A stretch of 64,000 bases of DNA from Leadbetterella sp964489955 (GTDB taxonomy: Bacteria; Bacteroidota; Bacteroidia; Cytophagales; Spirosomataceae). The notes under the pieces are model-generated. The model was not told the DNA's origin, made no database searches, and saw only the letters and a list, made by a program, of their open reading frames with translations. A program made the position numbers and the translations under genes. Where the stretch lies: NCBI GenBank assembly GCA_964489955.1, contig CAZBAV010000002.1, positions 1 to 64,000 of the forward strand. The letters are read 5' to 3'. Of this stretch, positions 41,309 to 50,559 are shown one piece after another (the first letter of the stretch is position 1; the number at the start of each line of letters is the position of its first letter).

Positions 41309-41803
41309 TTAATAGGTCAATGCCTTTTTTATGAGCTTGTTAGCCCAGTCATAATGACTACTAGTAGCCGAGATAAGATAAGCTCCTAAAGAAGTACTGC
41401 CGGTCCATTTGTAATACTTTTTTGTGAAGAGTTCTTCATCTGTGTGTGCAGCTATTATTGCCGATACTTCGGAGTGGCTCGTTGTAAGTTTGTCTTGAAT
41501 ATCTTGATAGGGAATTGTGCTATACTTTCTCTGGATTTGGAGGTTAAGGTCGGGCGTGGTTTTCCATGTATATCCCATTGCGGGCATTTGTGGCGTGCCG
41601 CCAGACATACCTACCGTATACCATTCTAAAAATAATAGATGCCAATGATGTAAATGTGCCAGTACATCCCTGATATTACGATTTAAATATTGGGGAGGAA
41701 AGATCTTTTCAGTATCATTTTGTTGAGCTATCGTATCCAACAGTTTTTGGTAGTTTTCAATACTTAAAAATTCCAATTCCGCTTTATTGCTAGGTTTGGC
41801 CAA
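41309..41803 (-). CDS. ClbS/DfsB family four-helix-bundle protein
   Basis: The 164-residue protein fits the ClbS/DfsB (DUF1706) family: AKPSNKAELEFLSIENYQKL at the start, IRDVLAHLHHWHLLFLEWY, MPAMGYTWKTTPDLN and SHYDWANKLIKKA. ClbS is a cyclopropane hydrolase giving self-resistance to colibactin in E. coli; most homologues are uncharacterised. The start is a TTG at 41803, supported by the family N-terminus. No toxin cluster is near. Confidence 0.85.
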   Translation of the reverse strand: MAKPSNKAELEFLSIENYQKLLDTIAQQNDTEKIFPPQYLNRNIRDVLAHLHHWHLLFLEWYTVGMSGGTPQMPAMGYTWKTTPDLNLQIQRKYSTIPYQDIQDKLTTSHSEVSAIIAAHTDEELFTKKYYKWTGSTSLGAYLISATSSHYDWANKLIKKALTY

Positions 41804-41830
41804 GGGATAGTTTTTTCTAGCAATATAAAC

Positions 41831-41861
41831 AAAAAAAGCCGCAAGGGACGCGGCTTTTTTT
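41831..41861. terminator. strong terminator
   Basis: AAAAAAAGCCGC (41831-41842) pairs perfectly with GCGGCTTTTTTT (41850-41861) around AAGGGAC. It ends the leftward regulator-kinase-PepSY operon and works in both directions. Confidence 0.9.
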
Positions 41862-41876
41862 GTAGTTTAATATATA

Positions 41877-42320
41877 TTAACTGTCTATTCTTAAGAAATC
41901 TCCATTCATGTTAAATTCTAAGTCCAAACCATTATTCAATTCTATTTGCTGGTTTTTGTCGTCCAGCTCCCAACTTACAATAGTATTATTTGGATAGTTT
42001 GCAGCCACATAAGCCAAAAGTTTTGCAGGAATTACACTATCAGGTAATTTTGTGGTTTTGTTTGTGGACTCAACATCAGTTATGTTGTAGCTTTTGTTAA
42101 ACTCAAGCTTAAAACCACCGTCAAGAATAACATCATAAGATTTAGAAAGACCATCTTTGTCTTTTATAGCCTGCACAATAGTGTTTGTGGGAAAATGGGT
42201 GCTTACATAAGACTTTATTTCTGACGGAATATTGTTGTCTGCTAAAACTGTTTCTTTGTCGCAACTTGTTAAAAAGAATACCGAAAAGATTACCGCCACT
42301 AAAAATGTTACTTTCTTCAT
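41877..42320 (-). CDS. PepSY-like lipoprotein (PF11396-type)
   Basis: A lipoprotein signal with lipobox LTSC (Cys20) precedes two PepSY-like repeats: EIKSYVSTHFPTNTIVQAI and KLLAYVAANYPNNTIVSWEL, each with LD/EF-type strands (GFKLEFN, GLDLEFNMNGDF). These small periplasmic domains are common in Bacteroidota and act as inhibitors or sensors. It is the last gene of the operon and shares the GLDLEFxxxGDFLRIDS ending with the upstream gene. Confidence 0.85.
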   Translation of the reverse strand: MKKVTFLVAVIFSVFFLTSCDKETVLADNNIPSEIKSYVSTHFPTNTIVQAIKDKDGLSKSYDVILDGGFKLEFNKSYNITDVESTNKTTKLPDSVIPAKLLAYVAANYPNNTIVSWELDDKNQQIELNNGLDLEFNMNGDFLRIDS

Positions 42321-42353
42321 TTTTTACTTTATTTATTTACTAATTGTACTTTA

Positions 42354-42794
42354 TTAACTATCAATTCTCAAGAAATCGCCTTTGCTGTCGAACTCAAGGT
42401 CTAACCCATTAGATATTTTTACCTCATAACGACGTTTGTCTTTTTCTATTTTTACAACTTCATTGTTTGGGAAACTCTTTCGTACATAAGCCAAAATCTT
42501 TTCCGGGATTAACTGGGTGGGGATTGGGGTTCTGTTTCCGTCAATCTCCTTCCATTCTCCCTTTTTGTTAAACTTTATTTTTACTTTATCCAAGAATGCT
42601 ACTTTGTATTCTATATCAAAAAAGTCTTCTACTTCCTTAAGTACATATTGGGTTTTCTCTTTGTTAAAGTTCTTTTTTATAAATGTTTGTGCTTTCTCTG
42701 GTAGCTCAGTAATGTTTATTTTTTTTGTTTGCTGTGCTTGGATATTGGCAGTCAAGCCAAGACTACATGTCAGTATCAAAAATATATTTCTCAT
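42354..42794 (-). CDS. periplasmic PepSY-like protein
   Basis: A signal peptide (RNIFLILTCSLGLTANIQAQ) precedes two PepSY-like repeats (LPEKAQTFIKKNFNKEKTQY and KILAYVRKSFPNNEVVKIEK). The last residues (NGLDLEFDSKGDFLRIDS) match the neighbouring lipoprotein, so the two arose by duplication. Starts 60 nt after the kinase stop. It may be the sensed or feedback component of the two-component pair. Confidence 0.87.
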   Translation of the reverse strand: MRNIFLILTCSLGLTANIQAQQTKKINITELPEKAQTFIKKNFNKEKTQYVLKEVEDFFDIEYKVAFLDKVKIKFNKKGEWKEIDGNRTPIPTQLIPEKILAYVRKSFPNNEVVKIEKDKRRYEVKISNGLDLEFDSKGDFLRIDS

Positions 42795-42854
42795 AGTGTA
42801 TAAATGTTTAATTGTGATACAATATTCAGTAGTGAAATAGGAAAGAATTGGGAA

Positions 42855-44126
42855 TTATGCCTTTCTTACTAAAAAAGTATGTTGTTTTTCTAAGAATTGG
42901 TATTCTATTGAAATATCCGGAGTAGTATTAACTATACTTTCTACTATGGATAATCCTAAACCCGTAGAGGTAGAGTCCTGTGTAAACTTGTAAAAACGTT
43001 TGAATGCAATGGTGGTGTCTAATGCAGGCTGGAGGCTGGTGTTACTCACTCTAATCTGTGCAGGGTTAATATCTATTGTGACTTTTCCTCCTTCATAGTT
43101 GTACTTTATGGCATTACGAAGCAAGTTTGAGAAGAGTATTACCATCAGGTCATGGTTGGCCCTTACATATAGCTGTCCAGTTTCAGAAAAGTCTAGCTTT
43201 AATTTTTTAAAGTCAAAGATTTCCGTAAACTCTGCAGTAAGTTCTGTGATAATCTTGTTTATGTTTGTATTATCCTGAGGTAGATATTGCCTGTTTTCTA
43301 TTTTGGATAGCATCAGCAGAGACTTGTTTAAGCTCACCATCCTATGCAATGCTCGTTTTGTTTCACTTATTTCTTGAAGTTGTTTTTCTCCTAAACCCGG
43401 ATCTTCCAAGAGCAGCTCAAGTTTATTTATGGTAATGGCAAGAGGTGTTTGTAGTTCGTGTGAGGCGTTTTCTAAAAATAGTTTTTGCTGGTGGTAAATG
43501 CTTTCATTGCGTTTTACCATCTCGGTGAATTTCTCTTCTAAGGTGTTAAACTCTTTTACCTTACTTTGTAAAGGTTCTATGGTAGTTTTACCATCAAAAC
43601 GATATTCTTGTATAGTTTTCACAAAGCTTTTTAGTGGCTTTAAAGCTCTTCCTAGCACAATACTATTAGTAAAGTAAATGCTAATAATGAGTAGTATGTA
43701 CAAGGCAATCAAAGCTATGGTGAGGTTGATTAGGAAGTCGTCTTCTTCCACAGTGGAGGTCCTTATTTCTAAATGGTAAGGTTTGCCATTACGTGCATAA
43801 AAACCGGTACGGAGAATTCTGTAGGGCTCCATCTCGTCGTCGTATTCCATATAAGTCATTTCTTTAGAGAATACGTTTTTTGTACTAATACTGTCAGCTG
43901 CTATTATTATAAATTGATTTACTCCAAACTCTTTTGTATCCAGTAAAGTGGAGTCGGCATACACAGCACGTAGAATATTTATTTTTTGGTTCTTTAGCCC
44001 ATCATCTACATTATCGTATACTTCGTCAAGAATTAAAGCATAAAAAAGAACCTCCCATACAGCTATAACTATCAGGAGTGTGATAGTGAGGTGCTTTATG
44101 GTGTAATTTTTTAGGGATTTTTCCAT
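42855..44126 (-). CDS. sensor histidine kinase (HisKA type)
   Basis: Two transmembrane helices (about 11-31 and 129-151) flank a 95-residue periplasmic domain, followed by a linker, HisKA with the phospho-acceptor in FLENASHELQTPLAITINKL, and an ATPase domain (SNLLRNAIKYNYEGGKVTI, STSTGLGLSIVESIV). Length 423 aa is typical of the QseC/PhoR group. It directly abuts the response regulator stop and precedes the two PepSY genes. Confidence 0.92.
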   Translation of the reverse strand: MEKSLKNYTIKHLTITLLIVIAVWEVLFYALILDEVYDNVDDGLKNQKINILRAVYADSTLLDTKEFGVNQFIIIAADSISTKNVFSKEMTYMEYDDEMEPYRILRTGFYARNGKPYHLEIRTSTVEEDDFLINLTIALIALYILLIISIYFTNSIVLGRALKPLKSFVKTIQEYRFDGKTTIEPLQSKVKEFNTLEEKFTEMVKRNESIYHQQKLFLENASHELQTPLAITINKLELLLEDPGLGEKQLQEISETKRALHRMVSLNKSLLMLSKIENRQYLPQDNTNINKIITELTAEFTEIFDFKKLKLDFSETGQLYVRANHDLMVILFSNLLRNAIKYNYEGGKVTIDINPAQIRVSNTSLQPALDTTIAFKRFYKFTQDSTSTGLGLSIVESIVNTTPDISIEYQFLEKQHTFLVRKA

Positions 44127-44798
44127 TTATACCAATTTATAGCCGATGCCGTATACCGCTTGAATGTCTGCTTCGGAGTTATTCTCTTTCAGCTTTTTAC
44201 GGAGGTTTTTAACTTGTGAATAAATAAAGTCTAAACTGTCTGCCTGGTCCACATTATCGCCCCAAATAGACTCTGCCAAACTGGTTTTGTGTAATAACTT
44301 CTCGGGTCTTATTATTAGATAATAAATCAAGTCAAACTCCTTTCTATTAAGATTTACTTCCCGGCCATTAATAGTCAAGTACCTGTTTTCCGGTGATAGA
44401 GAGAGGTTCTTATAGGTAATGGAAGTATCTCCTTTTTGATTTTTACGACGGAGGAGGGAGTTAATCCTAGAATGCAGCTCTGCCAGGTGGAAAGGCTTAG
44501 AAAGGTAGTCGTCAGCTCCAAGATCCAGTCCTGTTACTTTATCATCTACCGAATCTTTTGCCGACAGGATAATGACAGGTGAGTCTGCATGTTTCGTTTT
44601 TAATTCTTTTAGTATGTTTAAGCCGTTTCCGCCTGGCAGCATAATATCAAGTAGGATGCAGTCATATATGTAATCCTCTGTTTTTTGCGTAGCACTGATG
44701 AAATCGTTGGCAGTTTCTACCAAATAGCCGTTTTGTTCCAAAGAGGTTTGCACCACTTTTCTAAGTTGAGGTTCGTCTTCTATCAGGAGGATTTTCAC
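44127..44798 (-). CDS. OmpR-family response regulator
   Basis: The GTG start at 44798 gives VKILLIEDEPQLRKVVQTSL, the family N-terminus; the longer frame to 44915 adds 39 residues without domain match. Receiver Asp lies in DCILLDIMLPGGNG, Lys in YLSKPFHLAEL. The winged helix (about 125-224) ends NSEADIQAVYGIGYKLV. It leads a four-gene operon with the kinase and two PepSY genes. Confidence 0.9.
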   Translation of the reverse strand: MKILLIEDEPQLRKVVQTSLEQNGYLVETANDFISATQKTEDYIYDCILLDIMLPGGNGLNILKELKTKHADSPVIILSAKDSVDDKVTGLDLGADDYLSKPFHLAELHSRINSLLRRKNQKGDTSITYKNLSLSPENRYLTINGREVNLNRKEFDLIYYLIIRPEKLLHKTSLAESIWGDNVDQADSLDFIYSQVKNLRKKLKENNSEADIQAVYGIGYKLV

Positions 44799-44971
44799 TT
44801 TTAGTAATTTTGTTACAATTCTAAGTACAAAAATGGGAAAGAAATGGGAAATGAAGGCAGGTGCCAAGTATTTTGCTTTTATCCCTGCATATTTTAGCAA
44901 AGATGACTGTGCCATTTGTTTTGTTTTTTTTTATTCAGGATTTTTATCGGAGATAATAACCAAATTCAGGT

Positions 44972-47686
44972 ATGATATACTATAAAACTTTATGCAGGGG
45001 CTTTTTGTTAGCCTTAGTTTTGCTGGGGAGTAGGGGAGTGTCTATGGCACAGTCGCCATGGGAGAAGATAGGCAAATTACCGTCTACACTTGGTTTGGAG
45101 AAAGGTACACAAACACACAATACAGGTGATTTTAGGTTAATGCTGGCCAACTCTTCTCAAACCGCAACAGGTTTAGCACCAAAGAACGATACCATTTTTG
45201 ATTACACGCCAGATGAGCGTTTGAAACTTAGAGACAAAGACGGTTTCTATCATTTGGGAGACATAAATATCCGTTATAAAAAGGTTGGAGAAGCAGATTG
45301 GGTCAGTTTTTCATCTGCAGCTAAACGGTCTGATATAAAGGCTTTACCTGTATCTAAAAATGTGTTGGCTGCAGCGGATTTAAGTTCTCTGCTTACCACA
45401 AATGCTCCGGTTCAAGTGAAGCGTTTCTGGGAAAGCGATGGAAAGAACGTTGTCCTCAAGTTCGAAATAAAGAATACTTCATCGGTTCCTGTAGAAATAG
45501 GTTCGCTTGGAATTCCGATGATTTTCAACAATATCCTTCAGGATAAAAAATTAGACGATGCCCATATGGATAACGTTTTCTTTGACCCTTACATTGGGCA
45601 AGATGCGGGATATATCCAGGTTAACAGACTTCACGGAAGAGGAGCTTCTCTTTTAGTAGTTCCGCATCTTAATGCGGGATTTGAAGCTTACAATCCTATT
45701 AATGATGACCCCACTCCAAGAAGTATTGTTTTTGAGGGTTTTCACGAGTGGATGATTCATAGCAAAGCACATGCAGAAACCGATTGGAAAGGTGTACAAC
45801 AATGGAATGAGCCTACTTCAACTATTCTGAAACCTAACGAGAGCAAGTCTTTTGCCGTGAAATTTCTTTTTGCATCTTCTATTCGTGGTATAGAAGCCCA
45901 ATTGGAGAAAGAGAAGCGTCCTGTGGCAGTGGGTTTACCTGGATATGTGTTGCCTTTAAATGAAGTAGGTAAATTACACTTGAATTATGCTAAGAAAGTG
46001 GCAAAAATAGAAGTATTTCCTAGTAATTCACTGTCAGTGAGTAAAGTACCTAATGCCGGTAAATGGCAAAGCTATGAAATCAAGGGATTGAACTGGGGAA
46101 GAGCAAGACTGGATGTAAAGTATGCCGACGGCACCTTACAAACCATACATTACAAGGTGATTAAGCCCCAAGAGCAAGTGGTGAAGGATTTGGGTAATTT
46201 TTTAACTACAAAACAGTGGTTTGAAGACCCGAATGATCCTTTCGGACGCTCTCCGTCCATCATTACATACGATTATGAAATACAGCAACCCGTTACACAA
46301 GAACAAAGAGCATGGTACGCAGGTTTAAGTGATGAAGCTGGTGCAGCCAGTTGGTTAGCAGGTTTTATGAAACAAACCTTGGTTCAGGACAAAGAGGAGA
46401 TACAAAAGTTGAAGCGTTTTGCGAATGAAACCCTTTGGGGCGGAATACAATACAACGAAGGCAAGTATAAATATGGCGTAAAGAAGAGCTTATTCTATTA
46501 TGAGCCGGACTCTATGCCAAAGGGAACGTACAGAGAGGATATTAACTGGAAAGTATGGTCTGCTTGGCCTAAGAAAGAAGCAGATAAGCCGGGAAGGTCA
46601 TATAACTATCCCCATGTAGCTGCGGCACACTGGGTGCTATATAAATTAGCTCGTAACCACAAGGGTTTGGCGGATGATGTAGATTGGAAACAAAGCCTGG
46701 AAAATGCTTATCATACCAGTATAGCTATGGTTAAAGTGGCTCCGTACTATGCCCAGTTTGGACAGATGGAAGGTTCTGTGTTTTTGTACATTTTGGAAGA
46801 TTTGAAGAGAGAAGGTATCATGGATATGGCCAATGAACTGGAAGCAGCTATGAAAAAGCGTGCGGACCATTGGAAGACGCTGGGCTATCCTTTCGGTAGT
46901 GAAATGCCTTGGGATTCTACTGGCCAGGAGGAAGTGTACGTCTGGTCTAAATACTTTGGAAATGCAGATAAGGCCGAGGTTACATTAAATGCTATTTTGG
47001 CATACATGCCTACTTTGCCACACTGGGGATACAATGGTAGTGCCCGACGTTACTGGGACTTTGTATATGGCGGGAAACTCTCAAGAATAGAGAGGCAGCT
47101 GCACCATTATGGTTCAGCACTCAATTCTATACCGGTATCGGATGCGTACAGAGATAATCCGGATGATTTTTATCTACTGAGAGTTGGACATGCCGGAGCC
47201 ATGGGGGCGTTGGCTAATGTTACTGAAGATGGTTTTGGCCCCGCGGCATTTCACTCGTATCCGTCTACTTTGGCAAATGACGGCATCACAGGTGACTACG
47301 GATCCGGTTTTTATGGTTATGCAGTAAATTCCGGTACGTACATTACAGTGCATCCTGAGTTTGGTCCTGTAGCTTTTAGTGGAAATATTAAAAAAGAAGG
47401 CGACTGGTTAAAAACAGAAATCACTTCGGCGGGTAAATCAAGGGTTTTTGTCGCTCCAAAGAAGACATGGGTAGATTTGGCTGCAGGCACAATAGATGAA
47501 GTGAATTATAACACCAAAACAGGAGAAGTAGAGTTAATCTTTGGACAAGGAACCGAGCATACTCCTGTGGCTTTCTTCACTGTTTCTACTCCTGATAAAT
47601 TCGATATAGATACAGATAAAGATGAAAGAGGCTTTTATAAAGTAGAATTGGGTAAGGATAAAAAGAAACTTCGTATTAGGTTTTAG
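44972..47686 (+). CDS. secreted DUF5695 domain protein, 904 aa
   Basis: A signal peptide (KTLCRGFLLALVLLGSRGVS, MAQ) precedes the whole-length DUF5695 region, found mainly in Bacteroidota. The N-terminal half is beta-rich (carbohydrate-binding-like: VPVEIGSLGIPMIFNN, EAYNPINDDPTPRS). The C-terminal half (about 440-750) is helical, with Trp/Tyr-rich repeats such as YNYPHVAAAHWVLYKLA, resembling an (alpha/alpha)6 toroid of glycan enzymes. A glycan-degrading role is an inference. It diverges from the two-component operon. Confidence 0.85.
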   Translation: MIYYKTLCRGFLLALVLLGSRGVSMAQSPWEKIGKLPSTLGLEKGTQTHNTGDFRLMLANSSQTATGLAPKNDTIFDYTPDERLKLRDKDGFYHLGDINIRYKKVGEADWVSFSSAAKRSDIKALPVSKNVLAAADLSSLLTTNAPVQVKRFWESDGKNVVLKFEIKNTSSVPVEIGSLGIPMIFNNILQDKKLDDAHMDNVFFDPYIGQDAGYIQVNRLHGRGASLLVVPHLNAGFEAYNPINDDPTPRSIVFEGFHEWMIHSKAHAETDWKGVQQWNEPTSTILKPNESKSFAVKFLFASSIRGIEAQLEKEKRPVAVGLPGYVLPLNEVGKLHLNYAKKVAKIEVFPSNSLSVSKVPNAGKWQSYEIKGLNWGRARLDVKYADGTLQTIHYKVIKPQEQVVKDLGNFLTTKQWFEDPNDPFGRSPSIITYDYEIQQPVTQEQRAWYAGLSDEAGAASWLAGFMKQTLVQDKEEIQKLKRFANETLWGGIQYNEGKYKYGVKKSLFYYEPDSMPKGTYREDINWKVWSAWPKKEADKPGRSYNYPHVAAAHWVLYKLARNHKGLADDVDWKQSLENAYHTSIAMVKVAPYYAQFGQMEGSVFLYILEDLKREGIMDMANELEAAMKKRADHWKTLGYPFGSEMPWDSTGQEEVYVWSKYFGNADKAEVTLNAILAYMPTLPHWGYNGSARRYWDFVYGGKLSRIERQLHHYGSALNSIPVSDAYRDNPDDFYLLRVGHAGAMGALANVTEDGFGPAAFHSYPSTLANDGITGDYGSGFYGYAVNSGTYITVHPEFGPVAFSGNIKKEGDWLKTEITSAGKSRVFVAPKKTWVDLAAGTIDEVNYNTKTGEVELIFGQGTEHTPVAFFTVSTPDKFDIDTDKDERGFYKVELGKDKKKLRIRF

Positions 47687-47699
47687 TTGGATTATTTAT

Positions 47700-47729
47700 A
47701 GTGTGTGCTTGCATTTGCAGGTACACACT
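47700..47729 (+). terminator. candidate terminator after the DUF5695 gene
   Basis: AGTGTG (47700-47705) and CACACT (47724-47729) form the outer stem, with an inner TTGCA/TGCAG pairing, followed by TTTC. It is 13 nt after the stop. Confidence 0.5.
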
Positions 47730-47792
47730 TTCAAGACTTTATGTCTGCCTGTTTTTTTGTTTAGGTTATCAGACTTGCTATAAATACGCCAG

Positions 47793-47825
47793 TTTGGCAT
47801 TCTTTTCAGGAGGGTATTATATTTG
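47793..47825 (+). promoter_or_regulatory. promoter of the DUF493 gene
   Basis: TTTG (47793-47796), a 21-nt spacer and TATATTTG (47818-47825) match the Bacteroidota -33/-7 consensus well. The ATG is 29 nt downstream at 47855. Confidence 0.75.
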
Positions 47826-47854
47826 CAGGAAGTTAGCTAAAACACAATAGAAGA

Positions 47855-48163
47855 ATGAAAGCAAATATTAATTTACAAGATATAACGGGTGACGATACCA
47901 CTTACGACGCCTTTAAACAAAAACTACAAGAAGTAGAACAGTTTCCTACTGTGTTTGTGTTTAAATTTATTGTTCCGCAATCGGAAGGTGCTGGAGAGAA
48001 AATAGAGGAAATTTTTAAGCATCCTAGTACAAAAATAAATGTGAAGGAGTCGGGACAAGGGAAGTATAAATCGTACACAGTGGAGAGTTTTGTGAGCTCA
48101 GCAGATGATGTGGTTAAATACTACAAAGAGGTGGGCAATTTGGGTAAAGTGATAATGTTATAA
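47855..48163 (+). CDS. DUF493 family protein (YbeD-like)
   Basis: The 102-residue protein fits DUF493: FPTVFVFKFIVPQSEGAGEK at about 30-49 and SGQGKYKSYTVESFVSSADD at about 68-87, then a short C-terminal helix and strand. It has an ACT-like alpha/beta fold. E. coli YbeD sits by lipoyl transfer genes; the function is unclear. It is monocistronic with its own promoter and terminator. Confidence 0.85.
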   Translation: MKANINLQDITGDDTTYDAFKQKLQEVEQFPTVFVFKFIVPQSEGAGEKIEEIFKHPSTKINVKESGQGKYKSYTVESFVSSADDVVKYYKEVGNLGKVIML

Positions 48164-48180
48164 CCCATCAATATAAAAGT

Positions 48181-48205
48181 AAAGCCAGCCTTCGCGGCTG
48201 GCTTT
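48181..48205. terminator. terminator after the DUF493 gene
   Basis: AAAGCCAGCC (48181-48190) pairs perfectly with GGCTGGCTTT (48196-48205) around TTCGC, followed by TATATTTT. Confidence 0.88.
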
Positions 48206-48349
48206 TATATTTTATAGTGTCTGAAAGGGGCGTAAAACCTCTTTATTTTATTGGAAAATGTTCTGCGGGAAAGATTTTTTTTTACGGCGAACGGCCTTTT
48301 TGTAAATCTCTGTTTTTCGTTCTCATTTACCGTTGAAAACAATAATCTG

Positions 48350-50446
48350 TTATTTTTCGCTAAGTTGTCTTGTGCCAACCTGTTTTTGTTGAGATAAACT
48401 AGATTCAATTGAAGCAAGTCTGTTTTCTAAGGCAGTCAACTTATTCTTGTCTTTTTTTAATAGTGCTACCTCGCTCTCCAAGTTTTTAATCAGATTTTGT
48501 TGTTCTTGGATAGCCTTCACCAGAACAGGAATTAATCCTGTATATTCCATGCCGTACGTGTCTTGAATTTCTCCACCGTTTTTCTGCATTTTCTCGAATT
48601 CCGCATCAGATAAATTTGATTTAGTCACAATTTCCGGAATCAAGTTTTCTACATCTTGAGCTATAAAGCCAAGATGTAGTTTGGAATCTGTGTTGTTCTT
48701 CCATTTATAACTTACTGCCTGTAATTTTAATATCTCTTCTAAACCATATCCCAAGGTCTTAATATCCTTTTTTAAGCGACGGTCTGAGGACGTGTTAAGG
48801 GCATTGGTAGACCAGATTTCACGGAATCGACTTTCAGAAGATCCCAATTGCGTATTATTTGAATAGCCTGGAGTGATCGTGTAATATTTAAATCCAACCC
48901 ACGGTTCACTAGTAACACCAATACTTAAAGCGTGGACATTTCCGAAAGCAATATTGCCGTTGTAGTCTAGTAATAGTCTGTCTCCTACATTCTTTAAAGT
49001 CCAAGCGTCAGTACCTGTCTCCATAATAAGTTCACTACCGTTTCTTTCTGACTTTATACGTAATGTGGCATATCGTGTTCCACTACCCGTTAATTGAAGT
49101 TCAGTGCCCTCTGCGGTAGTTGATGAAATATCTAATGTCTTTAAGGGTGCTGCTACTCCTATGCCCACCATTCCAGTATTTCCAATGGTCATGCGGGTTG
49201 CATTACCATTTGTCCTAAAAGATAGCGAATTGCTTGCTCCATAAATTATTCCTCCACTGGCATCACCAGTTGTTGCTTTGGAAAAAAGCACGCCACTTTC
49301 GTTAGCTTCTGGGGTAGCTAGTGTTAAATAATGCGAACTATTCTGTTCTAAGATTGCACTTGAATTGGCCGTAAAAGTAACGCCAGAATTTCCATTATGT
49401 ACATGTAGTCTAGCTCTTGGATTTACTGTACTTAGACCCACTTGTCCGTTTCTTAATACAGTGACGGCATTCCGTCTACCGGCTTCACCTAAACCGTTGC
49501 CAATTTGGAACAACCTATCAGTAGGTGAGGTTCCTGTATTTGGAGGGTTTGAAATGTCGTTGTAAATCCCAATTGCAAATGCATCATAGCCTCTGGCTTT
49601 CGTATAGTATCCAATGCTGTAGGCAAATTCGCCAGCTTCGCTAGAACCGCCGAACGCAAATGAATGAGAGCCATTTGCTTTAGAGAGATTACCACCGGCG
49701 AATGAGTATAGGCCATCAGCTTCTGTCTTGTGTCCGAAGGCAACAGAGTATTGGCCAGGTTTTTTTATGTTATGTTTTGAGAATAAGCCAGCCCTAAATG
49801 CGTTTAATTTTCTGTCAAAGAACATAGTACTGCCGCCTGCTACATTCGCGAGTTGTTCAGCCGTGCCGTTTTCAAATAATGTTTGCCAGCGGAGTACAAA
49901 ACCTTGTCCCACATTGGCATCATTGTCTGTTTTAAATCGCACATAATACTTATTTGTAGAACTGAATTCTGCAAAAATTAAGATTTCTGCCGGAATTGTA
50001 TTTCCAGAATATCTAGCTATTTGAACGTTATTGAAATCAGAAATGATTACGGAATCGCCGTTGGCTTCGGTATCTAATAACTCAAAAGTGAATTTTACTC
50101 CCAGGGCGTTTGGGAGATTTAGATAGGCTGTGGCATTAAAGGCTGTACCTACCAGATAGGGGCTGTCTCCATTTGGGTCTTTAAGTATTCCTGCCTCTTC
50201 GGTGGAGGTCACTGTACTGGCATTAGGGAGGATTAATACCGTGCTATTTGGGTTTACGGTGGAGACTCTGTATGGAGCTTGGATCAGGAGACCATTTCCT
50301 TGTATTTCTAAGGTGTTGTTTTGGATAGCTGAAGTATTAAAACCTTGCTTGCCCGGTTCTATAAGTATAGATTGACCGAAAGATTTTTGAGATATCAGCA
50401 GAATAAGTAAGGATATTAAGGCTAAAAGAGAGTATTGCTTTTTCAT
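48350..50446 (-). CDS. secreted YadA-head-like surface protein with S74 intramolecular chaperone
   Basis: A signal peptide (QYSLLALISLLILLISQKSF) is followed by a beta-rich region, YadA-type head repeats (SVAFGHKTEADGLYSFAGGN, GSHSFAFGGSSEAGEFAYSI), more beta repeats, and a C-terminal Peptidase_S74 domain from about residue 565 (SSDRRLKKDIKTLGYGLEEI, HLGFIAQDVENLIPEI) ending in a coiled coil (about 645-685). S74 domains trimerise a protein and then cleave at the conserved Ser-Asp. The chaperone was first known in phage tail spikes; here it has a Sec signal, so a cell-surface trimer is likely. It is monocistronic. Confidence 0.85.
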   Translation of the reverse strand: MKKQYSLLALISLLILLISQKSFGQSILIEPGKQGFNTSAIQNNTLEIQGNGLLIQAPYRVSTVNPNSTVLILPNASTVTSTEEAGILKDPNGDSPYLVGTAFNATAYLNLPNALGVKFTFELLDTEANGDSVIISDFNNVQIARYSGNTIPAEILIFAEFSSTNKYYVRFKTDNDANVGQGFVLRWQTLFENGTAEQLANVAGGSTMFFDRKLNAFRAGLFSKHNIKKPGQYSVAFGHKTEADGLYSFAGGNLSKANGSHSFAFGGSSEAGEFAYSIGYYTKARGYDAFAIGIYNDISNPPNTGTSPTDRLFQIGNGLGEAGRRNAVTVLRNGQVGLSTVNPRARLHVHNGNSGVTFTANSSAILEQNSSHYLTLATPEANESGVLFSKATTGDASGGIIYGASNSLSFRTNGNATRMTIGNTGMVGIGVAAPLKTLDISSTTAEGTELQLTGSGTRYATLRIKSERNGSELIMETGTDAWTLKNVGDRLLLDYNGNIAFGNVHALSIGVTSEPWVGFKYYTITPGYSNNTQLGSSESRFREIWSTNALNTSSDRRLKKDIKTLGYGLEEILKLQAVSYKWKNNTDSKLHLGFIAQDVENLIPEIVTKSNLSDAEFEKMQKNGGEIQDTYGMEYTGLIPVLVKAIQEQQNLIKNLESEVALLKKDKNKLTALENRLASIESSLSQQKQVGTRQLSEK

Positions 50447-50559
50447 GTCCTGTAGTTTTATTTGTTGGGAAAACTACGGAAAAATGTATAGCAAAAAGTT
50501 GTAATTGCTTGGCGATTTAGTGAATCACATGTTTGGTTTTGTGTATAACATAGGTTTTA

